DNA of 64,000 nucleotides from Bacteroidaceae bacterium (GCA_017448825.1 JAFSKR010000032.1:1-64000), one strand, 5' to 3'; counted from the stretch's first letter, positions 25,511 through 35,108 are shown. The notes: a model not told the origin generated them from the letters alone. A program made the numbers and translations.

Positions 25511-26857
25511 TTATACTCCTGTATACGTATGAGGGGTGATGGCCCTCAATTCTTCTTTCACACTTTCCGACACATCCAGCCCCTCTATAAAATTGCTGAT
25601 ACTCTCGGCAGTGATAGCGGTATTGGTGCGAGTCAGTGCCTTCAGAGCCTCGTAGGGGTGTGGGTATGCCTCCCGACGAAGAATCGTCTGGATACCCTCG
25701 GCACACACTGCCCAACAGTTGTCGAGGTCGCGGTTGATGGCATCCTGATTGAGCAACAATTTGCGCAAGCCCTTCAACGTGGACTGAATGGAGATAACCA
25801 TATGCCCCATCGGCACACCAACGTTGCGTAGCACAGTGGAGTCGGTCAAGTCACGCTGCAAGCGGCTGACTGGCAACTTCTGACTGAGAAAAGCAAGGAT
25901 TGCGTTTGCCATACCAAGGTTGCCTTCAGAGTTCTCGAAGTCAATGGGGTTCACCTTGTGCGGCATAGCCGAAGAACCCACTTCGCCAGCTTTGATTTTC
26001 TGCTTGAAATACTCCATCGAAACGTACATCCAAAAGTCACGGTCAAGGTCGATGATGATGGTGTTGATACGTTTCATGGCATCGAAGATGGCACCCAAGT
26101 TATCATAGTTGCTGATTTGAGTTGTCCATTGTTCACGCTCCAACCCCAACTTCTCACTTACGAACCGATTGCCAAAGGCTTTCCAGTCGTAGGCAGGGTA
26201 AGCGATGTGATGAGCATTGTAGTTGCCCGTCGCCCCCCCGAACTTAGCAGTCATCCTACAGGCTTTCAACTGATTCAGCTGTTCGGTGAGGCGATAGACA
26301 TACACCATCACCTCCTTCCCCAAACGTGTGGGCGAAGCTGGCTGACCGTGCGTCTTGGCCAGCATTGGGATGTCCTTCCACTCGTCAGCATACGCCTGAA
26401 GCTGAGCAACGAGTTCTTCCACCTGTGGGTAATAGACATTCTCCAGGGCTTCCTTAACAGAAAGGGGCACTGAGGTGTTGTTAATATCCTGACTGGTCAA
26501 GCCGAAGTGGATAAACTCCTTATATTCATCGAAATTACCTATCTTATCCAGTTCTTCCTTGATGAAGTATTCAATGGCCTTCACATCATGATTAGTCACC
26601 TTCTCAATGTCTTTCACACGTTGAGCATCTGCCTCACTGAAGTTGCGGTAGATGTCACGCAGACGCTCAAAGAGATTCTTGTCGAAGCTCTTCAATTGGG
26701 GAAGAGGCAATTCGCACAACGTGATGAAATACTCTATTTCAACACGAACGCGATACTTCATAAGTGCATATTCTGAGAAATACGAAGCCAAGTCCTGTGT
26801 CTTGCTTCTGTAACGGCCATCTATGGGAGATACAGCCGTCAATGCATCAAGTTCCAT
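25511..26857 (-). CDS. purB: Adenylosuccinate lyase
   Basis: 448 residues. The fumarase/lyase signature is SSAMPHKVNPIDFENSEGN near residue 295, and the substrate-binding KTHGQPASPTRLGKE lies near 165. It catalyses two steps of purine synthesis: release of fumarate from SAICAR and from adenylosuccinate. It is the first gene of the purB-rluB-asnS unit with a consensus promoter 130 bp upstream. Confidence 0.95.
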   Translation of the reverse strand: MELDALTAVSPIDGRYRSKTQDLASYFSEYALMKYRVRVEIEYFITLCELPLPQLKSFDKNLFERLRDIYRNFSEADAQRVKDIEKVTNHDVKAIEYFIKEELDKIGNFDEYKEFIHFGLTSQDINNTSVPLSVKEALENVYYPQVEELVAQLQAYADEWKDIPMLAKTHGQPASPTRLGKEVMVYVYRLTEQLNQLKACRMTAKFGGATGNYNAHHIAYPAYDWKAFGNRFVSEKLGLEREQWTTQISNYDNLGAIFDAMKRINTIIIDLDRDFWMYVSMEYFKQKIKAGEVGSSAMPHKVNPIDFENSEGNLGMANAILAFLSQKLPVSRLQRDLTDSTVLRNVGVPMGHMVISIQSTLKGLRKLLLNQDAINRDLDNCWAVCAEGIQTILRREAYPHPYEALKALTRTNTAITAESISNFIEGLDVSESVKEELRAITPHTYTGV

Positions 26858-26986
26858 ATTCTTGTCTATTGTCCTTTTATACGATTCTGTTTTCTGACGT
26901 CACCGAGACGTACAATCGAAGTTCTGGTACTATATTCTTTTCAATAATTTACGAATGTGTTGCGTTTCGTTTTTGCTTTTACGCTG

Positions 26987-26994
26987 CAAAGGTA
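26987..26994 (-). promoter_or_regulatory. -7 element TACCTTTG for the purB operon
   Basis: A minus-strand consensus followed by GCAGCGT, 130 bp before the purB start. Confidence 0.7.
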
Positions 26995-27063
26995 GTGAAT
27001 AAATAGGAATTAGGTGTTAGGATTCAGAATTTATTTGCTTATTCTCATTAAAAAATCCTATTC

Positions 27064-27453
27064 TTACGTCTTTTCGATGGCTGAAATGCGAAACACAGAG
27101 TACACTTCTATCACCACAAAGATGACAAAAAGTATCAGCCACGAAGATGCTCCCACATACATACCATAGTAGAATCCCACAGGCAAGAACATCATCGCCG
27201 CCGACAAGATGAGTGCCACCATGCCAAACACACGCTGATGATACAATCGTCGCAAGGTCAATTCCTTGGGGTCATGCACTGAATACTTCTGGTAGAAAGG
27301 GGTCTGGGAAAACCGTCCGATGGCAAAGAGCACCACACCCACCGCAAATATCCACGCAGCAGAAGCACGCAACGGCAACCATGCCACGGCACCTATCAGC
27401 ACCAGCATCTCGCCCACTATCTCCACATATCCTAACAATCGGTCTCTATCCAT
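27064..27453 (-). CDS. Small integral membrane protein
   Basis: 129 residues with about four predicted membrane segments (IVGEMLVLIGAVAWLPL, AAWIFAVGVVLFAIG, FGMVALILSAAMMFL, ASSWLILFVIFVVIEV). It follows the FtsB-like gene by 3 bp, so it is co-transcribed. Its family is not recognised; similar small four-helix proteins are annotated only as hypothetical. Confidence 0.7.
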   Translation of the reverse strand: MDRDRLLGYVEIVGEMLVLIGAVAWLPLRASAAWIFAVGVVLFAIGRFSQTPFYQKYSVHDPKELTLRRLYHQRVFGMVALILSAAMMFLPVGFYYGMYVGASSWLILFVIFVVIEVYSVFRISAIEKT

Positions 27454-27456
27454 GCC

Positions 27457-27756
27457 TCACTCCTCATTGTCCTCGATGATGAAAATATCCTCATCGTCAG
27501 TCTTCATGTAGTAACGCTGACGAGCCACTTCCCTAATGGCATCCTGGTCGTGTTTCAAGGCATTGAGGGTCTGCTTGTCCTTGTCAAACTTGCGGTTGTA
27601 CTCATCTATTTCACTCTTCAGCTTAGCAATTTCTTGTTGCTGACCAATGCGTTTGACCACACAATTCTCGCCAACAAAACCCACCGCCCCGATAAAAATC
27701 GCCAGTGCCACCAAATACTTCAGCTTAAAAATCCAATACTTAATGCTGTGTTTCAT
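27457..27756 (-). CDS. FtsB/DivIC-like septum formation initiator protein
   Basis: 99 residues from the ATG at 27756; the promoter at 27803-27810 leaves almost no leader for the in-frame start at 27798. A short cytoplasmic N-terminus and one membrane helix (LVALAIFIGAVGFVG) are followed by a coiled coil (QQQEIAKLKSEIDEYNRKFD) and the family motif REVARQRYYMKTDDEDIF. FtsB/DivIC proteins bridge FtsL and FtsQ in the division complex. Confidence 0.85.
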   Translation of the reverse strand: MKHSIKYWIFKLKYLVALAIFIGAVGFVGENCVVKRIGQQQEIAKLKSEIDEYNRKFDKDKQTLNALKHDQDAIREVARQRYYMKTDDEDIFIIEDNEE

Positions 27757-28080
27757 ACGTCTGCTTTGTCCTCCAAAGTTTGAGATGTTGGAATTCAAGG
27801 TACAAAGGTAAATTAAATTTCATTAAATTGCAAGGCTCCGAGACAGATTTTATTGTAAAAAACAACAATGATGCGTAATTTTGTAGTGTTTTTTCCATTC
27901 TTCTACACATATTTATAATATTACTCAACTTTCGCAAGCTCCGTTTCGTTCAGTTTTACGGTCGCATCGCTGAACAGTTCTACGGTTTTTCGGTGATAAA
28001 TCTTGACCTTTGATATAATAACCGAACAACCTCAAAACCGCATAACCGCTCAAGTTGAGAACTTGCGAAACTTCAATAAA
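27757..28080. other. Intergenic region with promoter and dense inverted repeats
   Basis: No gene is seen. It contains the FtsB-like promoter (27803-27810) and, at 27924-28070, several overlapping inverted repeats: TTTCGCAAG at 27930-27938 with CTTGCGAAA at 28062-28070, plus inner CGGTTTT/AAAACCG and TTCGGT/ACCGAA pairs. Confidence 0.5.
27803..27810 (-). promoter_or_regulatory. -7 element TACCTTTG for the FtsB-like gene
   Basis: A minus-strand consensus, 47 bp before the chosen ATG. Confidence 0.65.
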
Positions 28081-29343
28081 TCATTTCACCTTCACACTCA
28101 CAGGATGGCTCACCCCATCCTTCCAGTCGTCCAACGAGGCAAACCACTCCTTCTCGGTGTGGTAGCCTCGTTCTTCTTTGTCTGCACAGAAGGTGACATA
28201 GTAATGGATAGAATCATCCTTATCAGGTTTCACCACGTAAAGATAGTTGAGGTTATCCTCCTTGGTGTCGGTAATATATTCCTTAGGCATATACACCGCC
28301 ATACCAATAGCTTCTGGTGCCCACAACTGCTTCTTGCCCATGTCGGGATAGTCACATCCCCATGAAGCTGCAAGTCCATCCTTTTTCACGTAACCCTGTG
28401 ACTTGTGCCCCCTGCGTGTTGCCTCATCAGCAGTGGCACCCACCTTCTGTACACCCGTACAGAAAAGCTTCTTCTCGAAAGGCTTCTTGCCCTGCAACGG
28501 TCGGAACATCACATCCACCTGCAAGTCACGATGACCCGCATAGAGTGAATAATACTGGTGCATATCATACATCAAGTCATCCTCACCCTTCACTCCCAGG
28601 TCATATACTTCCACCACCGTTCGCAAGGGTCCCGTAGTCACCACACGTTGACCTCTCACCCCCACATCTGTCCAGTTCTCAGGCTGTCCCTTCTTCCAAT
28701 CTTTGAACGAGCCACACCCGATGGCATTACCCGCCCACAGCACATCCACACCATAGCCCTGTGCCAACTGCTCTTCCGAGGTGTAGAACTGCGTCTCGGG
28801 CAATTCTATCCGTCTGAACTTCTTCCCATACAGGTCGATGTTTTGCCGATGGTCGAAGTAGATGCGGTAACCCGTCAACTCCGACTCTATCGTGATACCG
28901 TGCATATAAATGTCGTTAAAGATGAAGCTCTTGCCTGGAGCCTCCACTTTCAGCACATCAGGGTGCTTGTCCTGTTTGTCGCGCAACTGGAGGGCACAAT
29001 AGATACGAGGCTTCACTTCCTTCTCACTCCCTTGTGCAGAGAGCTTCACTTCAAACACTTTGGTTTCCAGAGCCTTGAAGCTATATAAGAAGAACACTTC
29101 GTCAGCACGAAGGTCGCCATCCATGTCGTCTAACTGACATGGTACCTCTTGCCCATCTACATGGACACTGGCCGTTTTCACCTCGAAGGCGAGTTTCTTT
29201 ATTTCCTTCAACTTCACCACTACAGGCTCATCCACTTTGTCCTTTGCCCAATCGTTGGTGACCGTCACTTGCAAGGTCCTCACTTGTGCCATGAGTGCGA
29301 TGCCCCATAGCTGTAAGAATAGAAAAAAAACAGTTTTTTTCAT
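28081..29343 (-). CDS. DUF4861 exported protein
   Basis: 420 residues from the ATG at 29343; the promoter sits just upstream and excludes the longer frame. The signal peptide is FFLFLQLWGIALMAQ. The rest matches DUF4861 in length and motifs (DDMDGDLRADEVFFLYSF, YFDHRQNIDLYGKKF, WAPEAIGMAVYMP). DUF4861 proteins often lie in pectin or rhamnogalacturonan utilisation loci, sometimes with unsaturated glucuronyl hydrolases. None is adjacent here, so a glycan role is only suggested. Confidence 0.8.
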   Translation of the reverse strand: MKKTVFFLFLQLWGIALMAQVRTLQVTVTNDWAKDKVDEPVVVKLKEIKKLAFEVKTASVHVDGQEVPCQLDDMDGDLRADEVFFLYSFKALETKVFEVKLSAQGSEKEVKPRIYCALQLRDKQDKHPDVLKVEAPGKSFIFNDIYMHGITIESELTGYRIYFDHRQNIDLYGKKFRRIELPETQFYTSEEQLAQGYGVDVLWAGNAIGCGSFKDWKKGQPENWTDVGVRGQRVVTTGPLRTVVEVYDLGVKGEDDLMYDMHQYYSLYAGHRDLQVDVMFRPLQGKKPFEKKLFCTGVQKVGATADEATRRGHKSQGYVKKDGLAASWGCDYPDMGKKQLWAPEAIGMAVYMPKEYITDTKEDNLNYLYVVKPDKDDSIHYYVTFCADKEERGYHTEKEWFASLDDWKDGVSHPVSVKVK

Positions 29344-29365
29344 CCGTCTATCGTTTTGTTGGCTA

Positions 29366-29373
29366 CAAAGATA
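29366..29373 (-). promoter_or_regulatory. -7 element TATCTTTG for the DUF4861 gene
   Basis: A minus-strand consensus, 23 bp before the ATG. Confidence 0.7.
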
Positions 29374-29448
29374 GGGCATCTTGGAGACATGACCAAGAAA
29401 TGCCTACTTATTTTAACCAACTCCTGCGATTGTGTCCCAAATATTTCG

Positions 29449-29456
29449 TAACTTTG
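29449..29456 (+). promoter_or_regulatory. -7 element TAACTTTG for the membrane AraC regulator
   Basis: A consensus, 9 bp before the ATG at 29465. It excludes the GTG start at 29432. Confidence 0.7.
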
Positions 29457-29464
29457 CAGTTGTT

Positions 29465-30697
29465 ATGATACAATCTATCTTCATATCCATGCCGATGTTC
29501 GTGTGCGTATTTTGGGCATTGATGCTCTTTCTGGATGGACGCACGAATGGTGACCCTGCAAAGAAGATGCTATGCGTCTTTATGTCGGTAGCCACTTTCT
29601 TGTATCTCGGACATGGTTTTTATTTTAATCGGAATCTGGATGTTCTTCCTTTCACCGACACGATTTACGTGCTTTGTAATTTGGCTGTTTTCCCATTGTT
29701 CTATATTTATATAGAAGAGATGACAGAAGGGAAAAGAAATCGTGGGAAAAGATTACTCTATCTATTGCCGGCCATCTTGACAAGCGTTGTTGTCGCTTTT
29801 TTTTACATTCGGATGAATCATGAAGAAAGTCTGCTGTTCATTCAAAACTATCTGTACCACAATGAATCGGACGTGTTGACAGAGGGTGCCAGTATGCAAG
29901 CTTCTGTACACACGTTTGCAAAAGTTATTTTTTCCATACAAATCGCCCCCGTGTTGTTTTTCGGCATCCGAAAAATCAATCGCTATAACCGCCATGTGTG
30001 TGGCTATTATGCTGATACGGAGGATAAAACGCTCACTCCTTTCAAACATCTACTTGTGCTCTTTTTCGTGATTTCCCTTATCTCTTTTGTCTGCAATGTC
30101 ATTGGACGTTATCGCTTTGTTGATTCCACGACATTGCTTGCCATTCCCTCCGTCACCTTCTCCATACTGCTTTTTTGTTTGGGGTATATAGGCTACAAAC
30201 AATATTTTAATGTGGTGAATCTGAAAATGGAGATGGGTGAACAACAGCCTGGGGATGAATGGGTTCGTGATGAAGGTGTTGCTACGGCTCGCACGAACCT
30301 CTCGACCTCGTCTGTTTCTGTGGATGATGAGGGAGACTTGGAAAGCAACTCCGTTCTGAATCGTCGTGAACAAACTAACATACGCATTATCAGTACAATC
30401 AAAGAGGAAAAATTGTTTCTGCGCCACAATCTTAAAATTAGTGATATAGCCAGCTTCCTCCATACCAATAGGGACTATATTTACCATGCTATCAATGTGG
30501 AGATAGGTATGTCTTTTTCTGACTTTATCAACCAGCAACGAGTGGAGTATGCCCAACAGATGATAAAAGAAAATCCCGAACAGTTATTATATGAGGTGGC
30601 CACTAACTCGGGCTTTTCCTCCAATGTCACCTTCTACCGTTGTTTCAAGCAATTCACAGGGTGTTCTCCTAAAGAGTATAAGGAACAACTTCAGTAA
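29465..30697 (+). CDS. Membrane-anchored AraC family transcriptional regulator
   Basis: 410 residues from the ATG at 29465. The N-terminal ~240 residues hold six or seven hydrophobic helices (MPMFVCVFWALMLFL, TIYVLCNLAVFPLFYIYI, LLYLLPAILTSVVVAFFY, LLVLFFVISLISFVCNV). A polar linker leads to a C-terminal AraC DNA-binding domain (LKISDIASFLHTNRDYIYHA, and GFSSNVTFYRCFKQFTGCSP with KEYKEQL). A membrane sensor fused to AraC suggests direct response to an envelope or small-molecule signal. It may control the three-gene exported-protein operon starting at 30939, whose promoter region carries direct repeats. Confidence 0.85.
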   Translation: MIQSIFISMPMFVCVFWALMLFLDGRTNGDPAKKMLCVFMSVATFLYLGHGFYFNRNLDVLPFTDTIYVLCNLAVFPLFYIYIEEMTEGKRNRGKRLLYLLPAILTSVVVAFFYIRMNHEESLLFIQNYLYHNESDVLTEGASMQASVHTFAKVIFSIQIAPVLFFGIRKINRYNRHVCGYYADTEDKTLTPFKHLLVLFFVISLISFVCNVIGRYRFVDSTTLLAIPSVTFSILLFCLGYIGYKQYFNVVNLKMEMGEQQPGDEWVRDEGVATARTNLSTSSVSVDDEGDLESNSVLNRREQTNIRIISTIKEEKLFLRHNLKISDIASFLHTNRDYIYHAINVEIGMSFSDFINQQRVEYAQQMIKENPEQLLYEVATNSGFSSNVTFYRCFKQFTGCSPKEYKEQLQ

Positions 30698-30820
30698 TTG
30701 CCACAATCTTGTTTGAATACCTCTTAAACCGTAACTTCGATTTACGGAATACCTGTTTTACACCCCTTCCGGAAACATAAACGGAACTTTCTCTGCGAAA
30801 AAGTAGATATAATGAAACTT

Positions 30821-30866
30821 TCTGTGAATATGAAAAGTTTTTCTGTGAATATGAAATCTGTGAATT
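30821..30866 (+). promoter_or_regulatory. Direct repeats TCTGTGAAT upstream of the exported-protein operon
   Basis: TCTGTGAATATGAAA starts at 30821 and 30842 (21-bp period), and TCTGTGAATT starts at 30857. The last copy ends 14 bp before the -7 element, so it overlaps the -33 region. Direct repeats two helical turns apart are the usual operator form for AraC proteins. Confidence 0.5.
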
Positions 30867-30879
30867 CGTGCATTTTCTC

Positions 30880-30887
30880 TACCTTTG
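30880..30887 (+). promoter_or_regulatory. -7 element TACCTTTG for the exported-protein operon
   Basis: A consensus -7 box, 52 bp before the start at 30939. Confidence 0.7.
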
Positions 30888-30938
30888 TACATTAAAACAA
30901 AAACTATGTTATTAACATTTTACTAATACATCTATTTT

Positions 30939-31418
30939 ATGACCCTAAAAACGAAGAAAAACATGATTGCGCTACTCCTATTATTGGGAGTAGGCGTAAA
31001 TTGTCAGGCACAACAACGGTTGATTGTTTGGCAGAAGAACGGAGAGAAAATTTATTATAACCTCGCCGACCAACCTAAAACGACCTTTGCTGGCACTGAC
31101 ATGGTGATTACGACCACCAATGTAACGGTCACTTATCCCATCAACAACATCAGAAGCTACACCTATGAAGGTGAATCTACTGCCATCCCGAGTCTCACCA
31201 CAGATGACGGACTATATGTGGAGCAAGGAGAGGATGCTGTGACCTTTAAGAATTTAAAGAGTGGGAGTGATGTGCTGCTTTTTGCCACCAACGGTGCTCT
31301 GCTCGAAACGCTCAAATCGGACGGAGTAACACCCGTCACCATCTCCATTGCTAATCGCCCCGCTGGCGTGTATGTAGTGAAAGCAAATGATATAACCTAT
31401 AAATTGTTGAAGAAATGA
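30939..31418 (+). CDS. Small exported protein with a C-terminal sorting-like domain
   Basis: 159 residues with a signal peptide (MIALLLLLGVGVNCQAQ after a short Lys-rich start). The middle reads LIVWQKNGEKIYYNLADQPK, and the C-terminal half resembles a beta-sandwich sorting domain (LLFATNGALLETLKSDGVTP, RPAGVYVVKAND). Its stop overlaps the next start by 4 bp (ATGA). The function of these short proteins is unknown. The same N-terminal style (YIYRNDGKFNGFFYEEV) opens the downstream protein, so the two may share a domain. Confidence 0.7.
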   Translation: MTLKTKKNMIALLLLLGVGVNCQAQQRLIVWQKNGEKIYYNLADQPKTTFAGTDMVITTTNVTVTYPINNIRSYTYEGESTAIPSLTTDDGLYVEQGEDAVTFKNLKSGSDVLLFATNGALLETLKSDGVTPVTISIANRPAGVYVVKANDITYKLLKK

Positions 31419-33988
31419 AGACACATCTTTATAAATATGTGAGTCTCATTGCACTGTTCATCATGTCGGCACTCGACATGAACGCGCAGGAGGCGTTCTA
31501 CATCTACCGCAACGACGGCAAATTCAATGGATTCTTCTATGAAGAAGTACAGAGTATTGAGTATAGCAAGATTGACCTTGAGGGAGTGGAACATCCCGAA
31601 TATGTAGTGGAGGAAATCTTGACAGAAGATAGCCTCTACCGCATTCCGCTCGCCTCCATCGATAGTGTGAGCTTTGTACAACCAGAAATCATCTACAACG
31701 CAAAGCTACGCCGCATGGATGAAGAGGGCATGATGACCTATTTCATGTCTTCCGATGGTTTGAAGCTGACGTTTTCCAGCGATATGCCCGCTATCCTCCG
31801 TCCACGCAAGGATGACGTGATTGTCAGCTTTGACTTTGAGAAGTTCGAGGATGGCTTTGGTGGCCGTGTGTCAAGCACCGACAATGATGCTGCTGGCAAT
31901 TTTGTGGTTTACTGCGACTCACTGCGCGATCTCTCCGATGTGTTTGAACAGCTCATTCTCGTAGAGGATATCGTAGCCGACGAGGAAGGCAACCTCGTGA
32001 AAATAAGAGGTCCACACCGAATCGAAGGGAGGAAAGAAGGGAATTTGTTTTCCTTCAACCTCAACCTCCACGCCGACTTTCCAAGAACAGAAAAGTTCCT
32101 CATCACGGGCGGTGTCAACGTCGGCGGAGGAATCAGCTGCACGTCGGTCTATAAAATAACGCGCAGTGAGACTTTCATGGAATGCACCCTCAAATCAGAG
32201 TTTAATCTCAATTTCAATTTGGGATTCGACTTGACACTTGGTGATACCGAACCTATGAAATGTTGCGAAACGGAGTTACCCAATGCTCGTTTCCCGTCTT
32301 TCCTGCCCATCTTTAAGGCTGGAGTAACCTGTGCTTTCTTCTTCCGTGCTCAGGCACATTTGGCTGGTAACATCAGCTATGGTCCTATCAAGAAAGTGGT
32401 GGCTTATACCTTCTCCTACAATAGTGAAACCGACACATTTGAAGGTGATGCTTCCTCAGAATCAACCGATGGCTTTACTGCAGAAGAGGCAAAATTCAAC
32501 GCAAGCATTGAACTGAATGGCACCGTACATACAGGCATCTTGTTCTCGCCTAACGTGGGTACCATCTCTTTCTTTGGTTCCCATGCAGGTGTGAAGCTCG
32601 ATTGCTATTTAGGTCCGAAGCTCACTGGCAATCTCACCGCAGATGCTGGCAGCGCAATAGATCTGGACTTCTATAATACGGTAAAGGACAGCAAAATTTC
32701 CATCTCGCTGCTCTCCTTCGACTATGAGTTCAAGGGTGTGCGCAAGTTCTGGAACAGTGCTCAAAAGGAAGTCACCTTCTTTGATGGTTCATTCTCGTTC
32801 ATGAATTTCGATTGGTATTTCTTCCCAGAGTTCTCCGAACCCAAGACCGAGACCTTCTTCAGCGATAAAAAAGCTAAGATTACCACCATGCCATCACGCG
32901 ACATTCTTTTTGCGCTCAAACTCGGCATCGGTCTCTATGACTTCAAACAAAACCTGCTGAAGAAGATATACCGCACCGACCGCAAGTATGGCGAGAAGAG
33001 CGACAATCCAGACGACGGTACCTATTACGCTTCGATTGAAACAGAATTCAAAGACCTCGACATCAATCAGCCTTACATTGCCGTACCCCTCATCGAGCTT
33101 TGGGGCAAGGATATTCCTGCCACACCTGTTGACACCTTTAAGTTGGGTGCCACAATCGACATCGAGGATGTTCACGTGATGTCAGCCACCTATCATCCTG
33201 ATGGCTATGCCGACCCCAACCAAAACAACCAAAAGTTCTCGTTCCGCTATAAACTCTCCGTTAAAGCAGTTATCGATGAGTTGGAGAACGTGGACAAGTG
33301 GGGATACGTCTATATCACCCCAGCGGGCAAACGTCTTGCCATTCCTGCTGATGTGGAAGGAAAGGAATTCCTCGACGAGAAGCACAACTTCTATCTTGAC
33401 TACCCCGAGAAGGAAGTGGAAATCTATGGTTTTGTCAAATACAAAAACGACAACAAGATTTACTACATGGAATCGAAGAAGTTCAAGATTACCTATCCAG
33501 AAGAGATTTCCATGAAGATAAAAAGCTGTACATTTGAAGAAACCTTATCCGATGTGACATACGAAGACACTCATTATAAATACATGACCGTCTTTAAGGT
33601 GAACTTCGACTGTACGGGTGCTGGATGGCTGAAAGTAAACACCAAAGAGGTTGGGAAAGGCTGGAAAGATTGGGAAAACATCGAACCAAACAGCACATAC
33701 CCTGCCGATGGTGCCAACGTGTTCACCGTATACTATTATTATGACGAGAAGGCATTCGATGGTGAATTTCGTGTTTATCTTGAAGGGAATGACAGGTGGA
33801 GCGGAAAGGAGAACAAGCATATTCTCACGGATGATTACGTCCTGCTCACCAATAATGGCAAGAAATTCACGGGCTGTTCTCTCAAGACAGGCGCGCCAGA
33901 GGTGTCTCAAAGCCAGATTCGTCGGATGATGCAGAAGGAAAACGATGACACACACACTATCATCATTCGTAAAGCACAAAAGAAATAA
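31415..33988 (+). CDS. Large exported protein of unknown family
   Basis: 857 residues with a signal peptide (YVSLIALFIMSALDMNAQ). The N-terminal 80 residues resemble the preceding small protein (IYRNDGKFNGFFYEEVQSIEY). The rest is predicted mostly beta, with a central Gly-rich region (ITGGVNVGGGIS) and aromatic stretches, and ends in a Lys-rich tail. I do not recognise the family. It is translationally coupled to the upstream gene and 34 bp from the downstream lipoprotein, so the three form a surface or extracellular set. Confidence 0.7.
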   Translation: MKTHLYKYVSLIALFIMSALDMNAQEAFYIYRNDGKFNGFFYEEVQSIEYSKIDLEGVEHPEYVVEEILTEDSLYRIPLASIDSVSFVQPEIIYNAKLRRMDEEGMMTYFMSSDGLKLTFSSDMPAILRPRKDDVIVSFDFEKFEDGFGGRVSSTDNDAAGNFVVYCDSLRDLSDVFEQLILVEDIVADEEGNLVKIRGPHRIEGRKEGNLFSFNLNLHADFPRTEKFLITGGVNVGGGISCTSVYKITRSETFMECTLKSEFNLNFNLGFDLTLGDTEPMKCCETELPNARFPSFLPIFKAGVTCAFFFRAQAHLAGNISYGPIKKVVAYTFSYNSETDTFEGDASSESTDGFTAEEAKFNASIELNGTVHTGILFSPNVGTISFFGSHAGVKLDCYLGPKLTGNLTADAGSAIDLDFYNTVKDSKISISLLSFDYEFKGVRKFWNSAQKEVTFFDGSFSFMNFDWYFFPEFSEPKTETFFSDKKAKITTMPSRDILFALKLGIGLYDFKQNLLKKIYRTDRKYGEKSDNPDDGTYYASIETEFKDLDINQPYIAVPLIELWGKDIPATPVDTFKLGATIDIEDVHVMSATYHPDGYADPNQNNQKFSFRYKLSVKAVIDELENVDKWGYVYITPAGKRLAIPADVEGKEFLDEKHNFYLDYPEKEVEIYGFVKYKNDNKIYYMESKKFKITYPEEISMKIKSCTFEETLSDVTYEDTHYKYMTVFKVNFDCTGAGWLKVNTKEVGKGWKDWENIEPNSTYPADGANVFTVYYYYDEKAFDGEFRVYLEGNDRWSGKENKHILTDDYVLLTNNGKKFTGCSLKTGAPEVSQSQIRRMMQKENDDTHTIIIRKAQKK

Positions 33989-34022
33989 CCATTTTATTCA
34001 TTAACTAAAAAACATTTAAAAC

Positions 34023-35021
34023 ATGAAAAAGTATCTTTTAACAATCGGGGTATGCCTGATGGGCATCGCATTCATCCTGTCATGTAGCAAAGATGACGAT
34101 AATGACAGCATCAGCACCCTACAGAAGGAGTATTTTTCCATCGAAAACGCCAACTATGTGGCAGGTTCACTTCCCTCAGCTACCACGGCAGCTTTTGACA
34201 GCCAGAACATCAGTTACAACGACCGTGCGTTGGCCGGCGGCATGAATTTCATTGTTGTCAATTCCGACACACGCATCAAGCGTTTCTTCGTAGGCGCAAA
34301 GGGTGTCGATGGATACTGGTCGTATGCACCTGCCACTACACGTGCAGAAGATGGCAATGAAACCTACGAGTATGAAATCCCCATCGATTACAGCACAGAA
34401 CTGGACGATGACCTCGTGATGTTCATTTGTGCCGAAGAAGAGGATGGCGACATCACCCAGCCTTATGAAGCCAGCATCACCTTCGTAAGCAGTCAGTCGG
34501 GTGACCTCGAAATCAACCTCACCTTCCATCCAGCCAAAGATATTGACCTCCACCTCTACATGCCAGACGGTACTCACATCTACTACAACAACCGTGGCGG
34601 CTATATTCAAAATGCTGACGGCACCGAGACACGCTGGGGCCTTGACCACGACTCCAATGCCGGATGCAGCATTGACGGCCTCAACAACGAGAACATCGTT
34701 ATTCCTGCAGAAGCTGTACAAGAAGGCACATACAAAGTTGTTGTCAACATGTATGAGAATTGCGATGAGGAGACAGGCGCCAGCTGGCGTATCCAAACTC
34801 GTTACCGCGATGAAATCATTAGGCCTCAGTCGGGCGCAAATCCAGCATCGGGAACTTATCCTGCTGGTGACGGGCATGGCGACCACACAGAAGTGATGAC
34901 CTTCACCATCGGAAACGCTTCTGCCAAGACCCGTGCTCCACAGTTCAACTGGCGTCCTATCCCACCCACTGAGATGGATAAAATCAAGCATGACGCAGAA
35001 GCTTATCGCAACGGCGAATAA
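34023..35021 (+). CDS. Lipoprotein with a DUF2135/YfaP-like domain
   Basis: 332 residues with a lipoprotein signal (LMGIAFILSC, Cys21) and a polar KDDDNDS linker. Residues about 165-245 resemble the YfaP/DUF2135 domain (DIDLHLYMPDGTHIYYNNRG, WGLDHDSNAGCS, EGTYKVVVNMY), a beta-sandwich found with alpha-2-macroglobulin-like and surface proteins. It is the last gene of the three-gene operon and is followed by a strong terminator. Confidence 0.75.
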   Translation: MKKYLLTIGVCLMGIAFILSCSKDDDNDSISTLQKEYFSIENANYVAGSLPSATTAAFDSQNISYNDRALAGGMNFIVVNSDTRIKRFFVGAKGVDGYWSYAPATTRAEDGNETYEYEIPIDYSTELDDDLVMFICAEEEDGDITQPYEASITFVSSQSGDLEINLTFHPAKDIDLHLYMPDGTHIYYNNRGGYIQNADGTETRWGLDHDSNAGCSIDGLNNENIVIPAEAVQEGTYKVVVNMYENCDEETGASWRIQTRYRDEIIRPQSGANPASGTYPAGDGHGDHTEVMTFTIGNASAKTRAPQFNWRPIPPTEMDKIKHDAEAYRNGE

Positions 35022-35051
35022 GACCTTTCCGTAAAAAAACAAACGTGAGAA

Positions 35052-35108
35052 GTGAAGAATCTAAGTTACTTGCCATCCTGATGGGGTAACTTAGATTCTT
35101 CACTTTTT
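35052..35108 (+). terminator. Strong rho-independent terminator
   Basis: A perfect 18-bp stem (35052-35069 with 35086-35103) and TTTTT, 30 bp after the lipoprotein stop. Confidence 0.85.
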
